Assembly (NCBI GenBank): GCA_018343915.1
Contig: JABRWF010000008.1
Location: 496,001-560,000, forward strand
Direction: 5' to 3'
From: Agroathelia rolfsii
Taxonomy: Eukaryota > Basidiomycota > Agaricomycetes > Amylocorticiales > Amylocorticiaceae
Length of the DNA stretch: 64,000 nt
Shown: positions 37,072 through 48,767 of the stretch, piece by piece
Layout of the letters: the number at the start of each line of letters is the position of its first letter
Numbering within the stretch: the first letter of the stretch is position 1
The notes under the pieces: generated by a model
The model's database searches: none
Seen by the model: the letters and a program-made list of their open reading frames with translations, nothing else
What the model was told of the DNA's origin: nothing
Translations under genes and position numbers: made by a program

Positions 37072-40000
37072 TTCAAAACAATGATCGCGATGTGAACAGC
37101 ATTGGCTCTGGTACATGTGTTAGGATCTTGAATGGCTCGTAAATGTTCTTGTAGTTTCACTGTTGTATATCACGTTTCAACAGCTGATATGTAGTATGTT
37201 TTAGCTCATCCGAGTTTTAGTGGCCGGAAACACTAGTCAAAACATATTGGTGGGCAACGGGATCGCTGCTAAGGAATCGAAACCTGCCTAGTATTCTCCA
37301 ATCCTCTCTATGGCGATAACATGTATCATGACTGATAAGTACAAGGTTACATACCGGGCATTACTTACCGGAACATGATCCCAATTTCACATGGCAGTCC
37401 AAGAGAGTGATAACGCGGGAAACTACACACAGGGTTGCATCAGCCTCATGCGCACGGAGGTACGTAGGAACAGAACAAGCCAGCGCACAAGAAAACAGAA
37501 AACACGGGGTCATCAGCACGTCCGCACTTTGCACTGCTGGTCCCCAGTCGTCGTTCTAGTTGATCTGTTCTATTCCTCTCACAGTTGGCCGCTACCAGAA
37601 CTTTGCCAATGAAAAGGGGGAGGAGAAGGACCTGATGCAATCCATGAGCAACATGAGGGACTTTTGTACAATGATCGTGCGCAGGATTACATGTAGTCCA
37701 GCCCTTTTCGGATTGGGTCGGAAGAACATCTGACGGTCGTGTTAGTGACTAACCTGGATCATGTGCTTTCCTTGTTCTCCTCTTCCTTTTCATTGGCAAA
37801 AAGAGCACCGACAGTGTCAGGTTTTGGGTATTTCAACTTGAAGCCGGTTTGTTGTCGGCATCAAATCTGCCCGGCTTCTAAATCGCCTGATGACGATTAC
37901 CATCCAACATAGCTCATAGGAAGCATAAGCCCAAAGGCTGCTAGAAAGGAGGCCAGAAGCACAGGTTAGTACTCCTTTTTTTACGTATTTTTGAGAGACC
38001 TTGGGGCTGGTGGAAGTGATACTAGTACATCCCAGAGATATTATGATGCTCTCGAACCACGATGTCAACAGTCAGCTGTTCGCCAGAGTGTCATGGGAAG
38101 ATTAAACTGGCCTAGTACAAAAGACGGATCAGACAATGTAACAAGTAAGACTTGGACACTTGATCAATGTCTATCTTTATCACCAGTGAGAAAATGCAAC
38201 AAATGCATCGGTCACATGCCGATCGCTTCCTTTCATAGTTATACCATTAAAGTGAAATAATACCTATAGCACTGAGCTTCGAATAATAATCCATCGATTA
38301 CCAATGACGTAGACTTGAACACAAACACAAACACCCGGATCCTTAGGCTGCTAGGAACTTGAACTTGAAGAGACAAGCACCATCTAATCACAGCAACTGC
38401 AAGGCTTTTAGCATTTACAGTTTAATCGCTCAAGTCTATATGCCCGACTCGGAGTCTCTCCAAGTTTACGGCGCTGGGCGAGCTGAGACCCATCGCACCC
38501 GACGCATTACGCCTCAAATTCCTATTCAGAAGGGCACACCTAGACATCAAATCTCGCCCACCAGACAGATTCTTGGCGAACCTACTACTACTACATTATA
38601 CTAGAGTAATGGCCCCATTATAACATGGTGTAATGCTTCAAGCTGCCTTTTTTGGCCAGCAAGTTCAGTGTATATATAGTAACTCACCCCAATCCGTTGG
38701 CTCAGCACCAGCCCTAGTAGTATTTTGCAAGTGGATCGTCCCGGTAAGAAAGAAAGAAAAAGAAAGAAAAGCCAGAGTTTGCCAGTGACTGCTGGAAGAT
38801 GTGCCGCGAGCGCCGGTGAGCTTCCTAGCCTGAGCTTCTTGGGCCCTTTTGACTTGCAGTAATAGGCCAGTCAGTATTGAAGGCAGTAGTACCGGTCACA
38901 AAATCCATTCCGCTTGTTTATCCGTACATCGTAGTAGTAGTAGTAGTATGTAGACGACGAAAGGGTGCCGATCTATAATCAAAACTACAGGAAATATAAT
39001 ATTTAAGTTACATGGATTAAATATTTAAACATCAGTGGGACTTTAAATATAACTAGTATATGACTTTAATTTGCGAGATTTGAAGGATCAGAAAAGCTTG
39101 AACGATAACGACGGGGGGGATTTTTTTTTTTTTTTAATAGTGCCGCATATCTTTAACGCGCTTGACGTTTATTTAATTCGAGGTTTAAGCCCGACTCTCC
39201 GATTGGGAGGCTGATGCAGAGAGTCCTCTGGATCGGCTACTAGTAGTCACACTGGCTGGCTTCCTTGAAAGTATGTCGTAGAGTCATCGACATTGACGCT
39301 ACCTTGGGTTCATATGAAAGCGATTTGCTCATAACATTACTGGTACTAGATACCAACCCATCACGTAGTAATAGTGCATAACTTGCATAATGTTTTATTA
39401 TACGATTAATACAAACGACACATCATCCTACTATCCTATAAAGTACATACAGAAAGAAAGAAAGAAAGAAAGAAAAGAAAAAACACATACATATACTACT
39501 ATATAGTACGCCGACGATAATATCAGTGATTACAACAACAACAAAAAAAACACAAGTACTCTAACTCTACATAAAAATATACGGGAGCAACAAGAAAAAG
39601 AGAGAAAACGAGCCAAAGGAGAGAGTGAGAGAGAAAAAAAGGAAGAAGCATGCAAGTGATAAGTTAACAAGATGTTAGTAGTAGACAGTGGCAGACCTGC
39701 CCGCCCATGCCTATGCTACCCCATCATATGACTATGTTCAACGCGCCCCTGCCCCACCGTCACACGGCCGGTCCGAGCTCGCGACCAGGTATATATGAAC
39801 GCATATAATGAAAACACATGGCACTGCACGCACGCGAAGGTGAGTAATATCAACAACAACAGCCAGTCTCCTTCTTCTTCGAGTTGTTGGAAAGGAAACG
39901 CCGGCTACAAAAAAATGAACGTAGCGAGGGAGCGACAGACACGTGAGGATTTTTTTTTTCGGTTGTACATGTCACAAGCATCATTTTCATGTTGATTGTC

Positions 40001-41284
40001 AGGATATCGAGGGCCACGACGCCGGTTGGTGTATGTGTGGCAGACGAACAGGCGGGCGGCTGCGCTCGATTGCAATTGCGAGTGGAAGAACGAAAGGCCG
40101 GATTCTTGTGGATTCATGATAGAGCGCTGATGACGATGGTGACGAAAGTTCGGTGATGGTACCCGTGAAGGAAGCAAGAGGGAAGGCGGGTGATGGTGAT
40201 GATCATACATAACACAGAACGACTCGGACCGTGCGCCGCGAGCGTGCGAATACATTCGTACACCGCCCCGTCCACTCATTTGAAAAAAAAAAAGCCACCT
40301 TTTTTTTTCTCATCGCAATTATGCGACAGGAGATGAAACGAATATAAGACGAAAATGAAGGCGTGAGTGACTGTTTGTTGCAGATTGGTCCTGGTACTGC
40401 TGCCTAACGCCCCCCCACCGGCGATATGGAAATTGGATGTTATGCAGTCGACATCCGATCAGCTGGGTTCAAGCGTCAATTCAATGACTGGTTCAGTTTC
40501 GACGACATGACAAGCGCGCTCATGGTCGTCGGGCAAAGGAGAGAGTTGTGTCAGATGAGCGGCATGCATGCCAGTGATGATGATGATGATGGTGGTGGTG
40601 GTGACAACACAGTGGGTGCTGTGACGGGGGCAGGGAGACGAGGAGACGAAGGCGCCGACGCCGACGCCGACGAGGATGAAGACGTCAACGAAGCAAAGTA
40701 GGCCGAGGAGCAAATTCTCAATTGTCGTTAGGCTTCTTCCATTGATGACAGCGATTAAAGCGCTGATACGCAGGAACGAGAAGCAGGTCCATGTCACAGT
40801 GTCAGGACTCGAGAGAGAAGGGCGGGAGGAGAGAGAGAGAGGGAAGAAACGAGTAGGGCGCCAAACAATGATGGCGGATGATTAATTGATGCTGGTGTGC
40901 TGGTAATTATTGCTGCTGTGCTGTGAAATTCGATTGGAGAATGCGTCCGTGCGTCCAAGTGGGAAGAAGCCGCTATTACAATAGATTACTTTTTTGGCGG
41001 GAGAAATAAATGCGAATTCTGATAGGAATAAGGATCGGAGTGATGGCTGTTGTCAGTGTGTCAATGCCAATACAGGTGAAATAAATCATGTCGAACTTAC
41101 AAAAAGGAAAATAAATAAGCATTATGTGCGTTGCATTGCGTGTATGGTGATGATACGATGATGGAAACTTGCGGGTGTTGCATATGCTGTTTGAATGTTG
41201 CGGGATGCAGAAAAAGAAACTTACAAGCCGTAGCCCTCGTCGTGCGGCGCGGCATGGAAATACAGGGGTGCGCTCAGGATGCGC
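37072..41284. other. Gene-poor region with microsatellites; 3' flank of the Sfp1-like gene
   Basis: No gene supported. Contains GTA triplets (38933-38948), GAAA tetranucleotides (38748-38770 and 39452-39480), GATGAT/GGTGGT triplets (40575-40602), CGACGC triplets (40651-40672) and purine-rich tracts (39596-39650, 40805-40860). The purine-rich and triplet-rich part right of about 39600 may belong to the 3' UTR of the minus-strand gene. Confidence 0.45.
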
Positions 41285-42786
41285 TTAATAAAAATACACC
41301 GGTAGCGGCGACGACGTTGACACTGGCGACAGCGATGGGGACGAGAGAGACGAGGGGAGCATTTCTTCATCTTCCTCCCCTTCGTCGTCTGCACTATCCT
41401 CTTTTTCGCCGTCATACCCATGCCCATCACCTCTCCGCCTCCTTTCATCGGTGGGAGACGAGACCAGCGCCAGGAGCTCATCATCCACGCCTAGACTGGC
41501 TTCCCTGCAAACACCAGCAGCTTCGGCAGCACGCTCGACTGATGAAGGCGCAAAAATGGGCTCTACATCCTCCTCCATCACACACGTCCCCTTTTCCAAA
41601 TGATACTTGAGCCCGTTCGGGTTCAGGTAGGACTTGGTGCACCCCGTACGCGGGCACCGGAACCGCTTCTCGCGCGCGTTGGATCGGCGTGAGCGTCCAC
41701 CACCATTACCACCATTCGCGTAGCCAGAATTGGTGTTGCTGTTTCTGCGATTGGCACTGCTGCGATCTTTGCGCCTTGGTTTGGGCTTGTGCAGTTTTTC
41801 TTTGGGTAGCGGCAATAGATGTTGTTTCAAGCTGTTGACGGGGTATTGATTTGAGGTGGTGAAAGAAGGGTGGATATATGCGCATGAATTTGTGCGTTTT
41901 GGCGAGTAGCACGAAACAGAGGATGAGGAGGGTGACAAGGAAAGCACCGACGACGTAGGCGTCAGCGGGGACGAAAAGGATGAGGATAGCATCGCCGGCG
42001 ATGCGGATGTTGGCGTACACGGTGGTGAGAATGATGCATTCACACTGTCTGTTTCGAAGCTGGATGCGGGAGATTGGAGAGAGGATGTGGCTTGTGACGA
42101 GGCGAGGATGGATGGCGAGGGCGATCTCGCTGGTAACGGACGCGGTGGGGACCACGAGGTCGGCGTGGTGTCGTCGCCATGGTCCCATGTTGTTTCCTCC
42201 TCGTCCTCGGACAACGGAGGAGATAGTAAATAGGGAGCAGTAGCAGCAGGAGCATTTGGCACAACGCGGTTGGTCAACACAGGCGGCGGCGGTGGCCTGA
42301 TGAAGAGGTCATCGAGTGCGCCGCTAATGGCGGTGGTAGGACGGCGACGCATGGGACCCGCGTGGGGGTAGCCGACCACGAGGCGGGTCAGGCCTTTTGA
42401 GGCGGGCGTGGAGAGGAGAGTTGTGACGGGCGAGGGGGCGCTGATCTTTGAGAGGGAGTGGGCGAGGACGAGGGGGTCTGTGCGCTCGTCCCAGGAGCTA
42501 CACGGACGGACACAGTGGCCATGTGAGTCGATAATGAGGACATGGGCATCCTCGAAATGGCTGACGAGAGAGTGCATGTCGAGGCGGAGACCGCAGCATG
42601 CGAAATTGGAGCACTGGCGGGAGGTGAGCGTGGCGGCCATGTGGGATAGAAAGAAGTTATGACGTACAAAGCTGAATTCGTCAAAAGACGGAGTGACATC
42701 GTCCCAGCTATATCGATGTGTTATAGAGGAATGATTGGATAGGGAAAAGAGAGACGGACATACCCTGGTTCACTGTAGATGCTCAT
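41285..42786 (-). CDS. C2H2/C2HC zinc-finger transcription factor, Sfp1-like
   Basis: Exons 42764-42786, 42668-42707 and 41285-42613 give 463 residues. The 54-bp second intron (42614-42667) is free of stops, so its retention is possible. An N-terminal finger-like block reads CSNFACCGLRLDMHSLVSHFEDAHV. A long Pro/Ser-rich linker follows, then a basic stretch (KPKPRRKDRSS) and the second finger FRCPRTGCTKSYLNPNGLKYHLEKGTC. This last motif is typical of the Sfp1-type fungal regulators, which link nutrient and stress signals to ribosome biogenesis in yeast. The C-terminal tail is acidic and then Ser/Pro-rich. It is transcribed divergently from the large orphan gene at 43282, with about 495 bp between starts. 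Confidence 0.82.
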
Positions 42787-43281
42787 CCTGGTCGCAATGA
42801 GAATGAGGACTGGTGGGGGAGGGGGCATTGGCTGCATATTCGACCGATTAAATATGCCCATGACGGTGCATTTTCTTACGCTTTCGTGCAGGCTGCTTGC
42901 CGTCCTCGTGGCTGATTCTTCTTGCTCACCCAATCACATCCCTTTCTGATCGTCCTAGGCCTCTTCTAGCTTGTTTGTAGTCTATTGCTATTGCTGTTGC
43001 TCAATAAACACATCCACTGCTGGGGATCCCCACGGAAGCAAGAAAGAAAAAAAGGCTTGAATCGTGTCGAGACAGGACAGCTGTCAATTGCTAGTGTCAC
43101 TTGCCTTTTTAGGCTACACGTATACAGTTGTGGGGCACAGCACTTGTATCACCTGTGTAATGACTAGTTATTCCCCTGGTGGCTGAATATCTGTGGCAAT
43201 TGTGGCTGTTGTGGCGCGAATTCGACATTTTACCATCCCAAATCACCTCTGCTCGTAATTCCCATCTAGAGATATCTATGA
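42787..43281. promoter_or_regulatory. Shared intergenic region between two divergent genes
   Basis: About 495 bp separates the start of the Sfp1-like gene from the proposed start of the orphan giant gene. Both promoters must fit here. No known box stands out; the 5' UTR parts are pyrimidine-rich on their coding strands. If the orphan gene starts at 43582 instead, the region is about 800 bp. Confidence 0.5.
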
Positions 43282-46200
43282 ATGGCTTACACTCCTCGGA
43301 ATGACACCAAGATTAGCCCTGGTGTAACCCAGACGGGTATATCGCAGTTCATACACCAACTGCTTTCCTATGTGAGTTGGTTCATTCACTTTTTTGTTGA
43401 TGATACCAATCTTTCATCCTAGTTAATCTTATACCCCCTCGTCTTTATATTTCGATTGGCCTCGCGACATCTTCATATCCAATTAAATAGCATAACAATT
43501 CCTCAACTTGAACATTCATGGATACCGCTCCTTTTGTCTCCTTTCGTCACGAGGCGTACACTCTCTATACCCTCTCGTGGAATGATCACGAACACTGTCC
43601 CTGACTTCAAACATGAGTATAACGCCACTTTGGAGTACGGAAAAGGATCAATACACAAGTCGGTTGATACCGATGCTCAGTGTGTTTCTGTATCCGACGA
43701 GTCTGGTTGCTTGACATACAGCGCCGATGCGCAAGAACAGAAACATTTGGACGAATGGACAGCTTGTCTCATCAATACCTCTCAGCAGCTCCTCGACGTT
43801 TCTACACCACTGAACGAAAATACAAGCGACATACACTCACACATATCTTCTTTTCCTCTTGGTCACCATTCCTTCCCTTCTTCTTCTTCATTGACGCCAC
43901 CGCCACCTACCTCACTACACATGCGTTCACAACTCGCCCCAAACCATACAGAGTCCATCATCACGATCACCCTCGGTGTGCATACACTGATCATGTCCAG
44001 TGTTCGCTACATCTCCAAGTGCGCGACGACGACGATGATGATGACAACAATCCCCGCTTTGACTACATCCATGCGCATCTCGTACGAGCTCGTCCCTGCA
44101 TCATCAATCCATATGGAAGGCCGCCGCACCGTCATAGACCGTGCCATGATAGCGCACACACAGAACTGTGAAACGAAGCACGCTTGTGTTAGTCAACTAC
44201 GATCTGCCGGCTCACGCCGACCGCCGTCGGCAACGACGACAACAGCAAAGATAATTCGACGCGATGAGGAGGGGGCTAGCGTGACCGCTTTCCCCTCTTC
44301 TGGCTCTGATGAAACCCCAACTGGCGCTGGCGATGCTGTTGTTGATACAGCTTCTCCCCTGGCGGTGGATGGTGGTATGCGCATAATCACCGAGGTTACT
44401 GACGAGAAAGACAAAGAAGGAGATCCCTCGAGTCAAGACATGGTCGATGATGCGCTGGGGCCAGGAATGTATAGTCTCCTCTTGGATCTTCCTTCCCCAC
44501 CAAGCCCGGGGATCTCGCTAGATGATGACGATGATATACCCGAGATGAAGGGACTACGTTCTTTTCAGCAACACAAGACCTCTTGCGAATCATCAAGTCA
44601 TGTAGCTCAAGAAGAGGCACAGCTGGGTGAGCGAGCTGGCGATTATGAAGATGTCATCATTTCTCCGCATTTGTGCCCGAGAGATATGCTGCTCTCGGTC
44701 GATCTTGAGTTTCTTGTTTCTTATCCCCCCGGTATGTTTTTTTTTAATTAGTTTTGGTTCTATCCTTCCACTCTAATTTATCAATAGACCTCACATCATC
44801 TCCAACCGATAATAACCCCCATTTCTCAAGCCCAGGACCGTCGTTGTTGTTGCCGTTTCAGCATGACCCAATGAAGGAGCAGTTGACAACAGATAAACTG
44901 TGTCCGTCATTACTGCCATCGCAATCTTCTTCCTCTTCGTCCTCAGACTCCGGGTGGTTCACGCCTTACGATTGCATCGACAGTGAACATGAGCATACGC
45001 AGCAGATCAACTCTACCCTCACCCCTAGCAGCACCACCTCCTCGAATTTCAATCTTGGTTCGTTTCATTCTGCACCTCTTTCGCTCTTCGAAGCCTCCAG
45101 AAAAGAAGAAGAAGAAGTGGAAGAAGAGCAGTTGAAAGTGAAGGAGGAAAGCAAAGGAGGGAAATATCTCGTGGTATCAGCAAAGCCGGCCGTTGCTTGC
45201 ATGCTGAGCCTTGGAACCGACCTTAGAGCGTTGATGGTGTCCAGACATGCCGCAAAGAGTATGCTCAAGTCGATCTCGGGGTTGGAGACCATAGCGGAGA
45301 CGCGGGAGGATGAATACGAGGATGAGAGTGGGGGCTCGCTTCGGTGTGTGGATGGGGGTATCGATGTGCTTGCCCTACCATCTGAAGACGGGAAAGTGAT
45401 CGAGAGACCGATGGCGGCTGAGGTGTCATTATATGCTATGGAAGCTGCCTCCTCCGGGCACATCTCGTTTTCTGCCGCGTTGTTTGACGGGAAGGAGGTG
45501 ATAGAGGACGATGACAAGCCCATTGCTGTTGCCATGGATGATCGTCGTCAGCCTGTTCAACCAGAACGGAAGGAAGAGCAAGAGCATTACTGCCAACAGC
45601 TCAAATCATCATCACCATCATTCTCGCCGATGTCTTCGTCTCGCACTTTGACAGCGCTCCTTACTTCTGACGGCAACCAGCGTACGCAAACTCCAACCCC
45701 AGACCACCAAGGAGGATGCGGACATACCGGCAATGCTACAGACGTGCAAGGACTGTCTTTAGGGGCGGCGCCTGCAATCTGGAGCCCAACCGAGTTTAAA
45801 ATATGGCGAAACGTCACGTTGACTTGTACCGGAAAGGAAGGCCGGCATTGCTCCTTCTCTTCTCCACCATCGTCATCAGAGGCCGTTGCGCTGGCCGCGA
45901 TGGAAGAAACTCTTGACGGGGCAGAGCTGGACCACATCACAAGAGCCGTCCGGGACGCCCAGCAACATGAGGCCCGGTGTCTTTTGAACGTCCATCTTGA
46001 GTTCGGTGCCCATCGATGGGGTTTGCTTTCCGATGATGGCACGCAAGTGCTGTCCTCAGCTGCCATTTTCATTCAAGAAAAGGAACAATATACCGGCGAC
46101 TCATCGACGACACCACTGTGCGCGATTTTGGCAGCGATCAAGGAGGGCGAGCCCGTGCCCGTCATGTTTCAATGCGTGATCTCAGAGACGGAGCATTCAG

Positions 46201-48529
46201 ACCGACAAGGCTTGCCGTTCTGGTTCGATGCATCTCGAGACCCTATTGTGCGTATGACGCTACAACCCCCGCGTGCACGGTCACAGGTGTTGAATCGGCC
46301 GTGGCCCCGACTGGCTCTGGGTGATGCTGGTACTGGTGCTGGTGCTACGCCCCCCAAGCCGGGTCCTGACAGGTCTCCATTTGTAGCAAGACTGAAAGCA
46401 AGCGCTGTCGAGTGCGGCAACCGTGTAGGTGCTCCTGTTGCTTATGCGAATACTCTTCAGCTTCAGTCCCAGCCGCTGGCTGCGTATCCTGCTAATGCTA
46501 ACACGCCTTCACCTACTGGACTTGAAGCGCGCATGATTGATAGATATCGCCATTCCGTCCCAGGCTTTTCTAATACTCGTCTGGCGGTAAATAAAAGTAC
46601 TATTGCTCCAGTGCAACAGGCGAGCATCTACCAGGCTCCTCAGCAATATCCCGTCATCAATCCTCCGCAGCATATCGTCCAAGTGTCGACTGCTCAGCCT
46701 GTATCACAGAACTTCTTTCCCATTTCCTGCCGCGGATGTTTCAACACTGTCTGCGCAACTTGGCATTCTCAGTCCAGCGTACCCGGTTTTCCCGCTCCCA
46801 TGGTTTGGAACCGTCTTCCTGTGCACTACACTTTCTACCCCATCCTCCAGCCACTCGTGCCTCCCCAAACCGCACCAGTAGTTACTCCGCATTGTTATCC
46901 GATGATGCTGAACGCTGGTCCCCTTGCTGCGTCTTCTACACCTGTATCTTCAGCCGTCCCCTGTGCATCTGTACCGAGACAGGGGCTCAGTCCGCATTTA
47001 GAGGGTAATATGAAATCGGGTAAGTTTTCTTTTATACTTTTTCCGAAAGGATCCTTCGATTTTCTATTGACTACCTAGGTTCTCACTATCTTCCAGAGTT
47101 GCCTTTTAATGCGAAAGAGGGAATGTGCTCACCTTCAGAATCCGAGAAAAAAACAGGAGCAGCTTCCGGCCTAGTTCAATGCGCTGATAACAAAGTTATT
47201 CCTGCGGCTTTAATATCATCTTGTACCGGTGCTCCAGAGCAAGGTTTGCCAACGTTTGTGGTTCCGGAATCGGATATTCCTCCGGCGACATTGCAAGAGG
47301 AACAGCTGCCTTCGTCCCTAGAATACGTACCAACATCAAGATCGCGCCAATCATCCGCCATCGGTCCCGATCCAATCCCGGATGACTTGGCTTCTGGTCT
47401 TAGTTTAAATACTATGCAGCCTGCGGGAGATGAATACAGTCGGGATGTTGAAGCTGCTTTGTATTCTTGTGCTTGTGCTACCGGTGATCTTGAGCCCCAG
47501 CCGACGAACTCTGAAAGCTCTGTTCTCGTCCATACACCAAACTTGGATCAACATTCATCTGTTTTGGAGTCTACCTACGGCACATCTTCATCGACCCTGC
47601 TATCCGATGAGAATCATTTGTCAGGAACTTGCCTAGCTGTATTGGTGTCTTCTTCTGAATCTTGTACTCTTGAATCATCTCGGGCTGGTCTCGAATCTCT
47701 TTCGCCTGCATTCGTCTCTACAAACCTGGCTCCTGCCTATCTGGGCTCGCCTCCCGTCTGTCTCGAGTTTCCGTCTTTATCTTGCTCACTGGGATCAGAT
47801 CATTCTTCTGAGGAACTCGTATCAAGCTCTTCTATTTCGCCTCCTCAAGACAATCTTGGCATTACATCCTCCTCCCTGCTCAGTGTCGCTCGCGCTTCGC
47901 AGGCTGAAGCTGTTGAACCGGCTGATCCCACCCTTCAAGACTTTGAAAACTATGATGAGCTCGCACTCAACAGTACCTCAATCTCCCTAGACGCTGAGCC
48001 TAGTCTATTCGAGGAATACCACTCCCACGCAATGTTTCATCTCCCTCTATCGTCGGAGGCATCCAATACCTGCCCGACAGCTATTTTCGTGAACTTGCCT
48101 GCACGAGAATCCGAAGCCGAAGACGAAGAAGAGTGGTTAGAGGAGTTAGACTCCATCCCGTCCTATTCCTCAATCAGCTCGGCTATGCCCTCTCCCGGGT
48201 CGGGGGTCGTCGTCACAAATATACTTGGTAATACGATGATGGAATTTGAATCCCCCGAGGAGATGTCGCCTCTGCTGCCGTCGTTGGATTGTGCTGGCCT
48301 GCTTGATGCAGATGTGTCGCTGTACAATATGAGCTGGCGGGACTCCATTAGTTTCTTGGAGGCCTTCGCGCCATCTTCGCAGGGATCTTCGGGCACAGCG
48401 AGCCGCGCGGTGTTGATTTCTCCGCTTGGTTGGATAGGTCCAAGGGTGGGCGTGGATGTATGCGCTATGGATGATGGTGAAAGATCGAGGTTGGAGGAGA
48501 TGGAATTGGAATTAGGCAATGTGGATTGA
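43282..48529 (+). CDS. Very large low-complexity orphan protein (about 1,690 residues)
   Basis: Proposed exons are 43282-43371, 43423-44731, 44788-47019 and 47097-48529, giving 1,687 residues. The last two introns (56 and 77 bp) are well supported: good donors (GTATGT, GTAAGT) and acceptors join three long open frames in phase. The first exon and intron are less certain. The next in-frame ATG is at 43582. The protein is Ser/Thr/Pro- and Asp/Glu-rich and largely disordered, with a Glu-Lys coil (EEEEVEEEQLKVKEE). One block looks folded, roughly residues 800-965: WSPTEFKIWRNVTLTCTGKE through HLEFGAHRWGLLSDDGTQVL to QGLPFWFDASRDPIVRMTLQ. No domain, signal peptide or membrane segment is recognised beyond a hydrophobic stretch at the doubtful N-terminus. 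Function unknown. Confidence 0.6.
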
Positions 48530-48767
48530 AAGTTATCCATTTGTAAATCACATTCTAATCAGTCCAATAAATAATTTTCTATATCATCAACAAATGTGTG
48601 ATGGCATGGATCCAAAGAACATATCTCGGGCAAAACACTTCAAAACGCAACATGTATTTTTACAAATCAGGTTACATATAGTTGACAGTATAATTTTAAA
48701 AGATAATTATCAGAAGAAAATGAGCCTTGTTGATTTGTCGATAAGATTTGATATTTAATATTGATGT

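Noticed and set aside
39440..39485. GAAA repeats as a possible CRISPR-like or tandem array
   Set aside because: Plain tetranucleotide microsatellite without spacers.
41706..42264. Long minus-strand frames over the Sfp1-like gene
   Set aside because: They are shifted-frame shadows of its compositionally biased coding exon.
43282..43371. Heat-shock-factor-like start (GISQFIHQLLSY)
   Set aside because: The short resemblance to an HSF DNA-binding helix is not continued in the following sequence.
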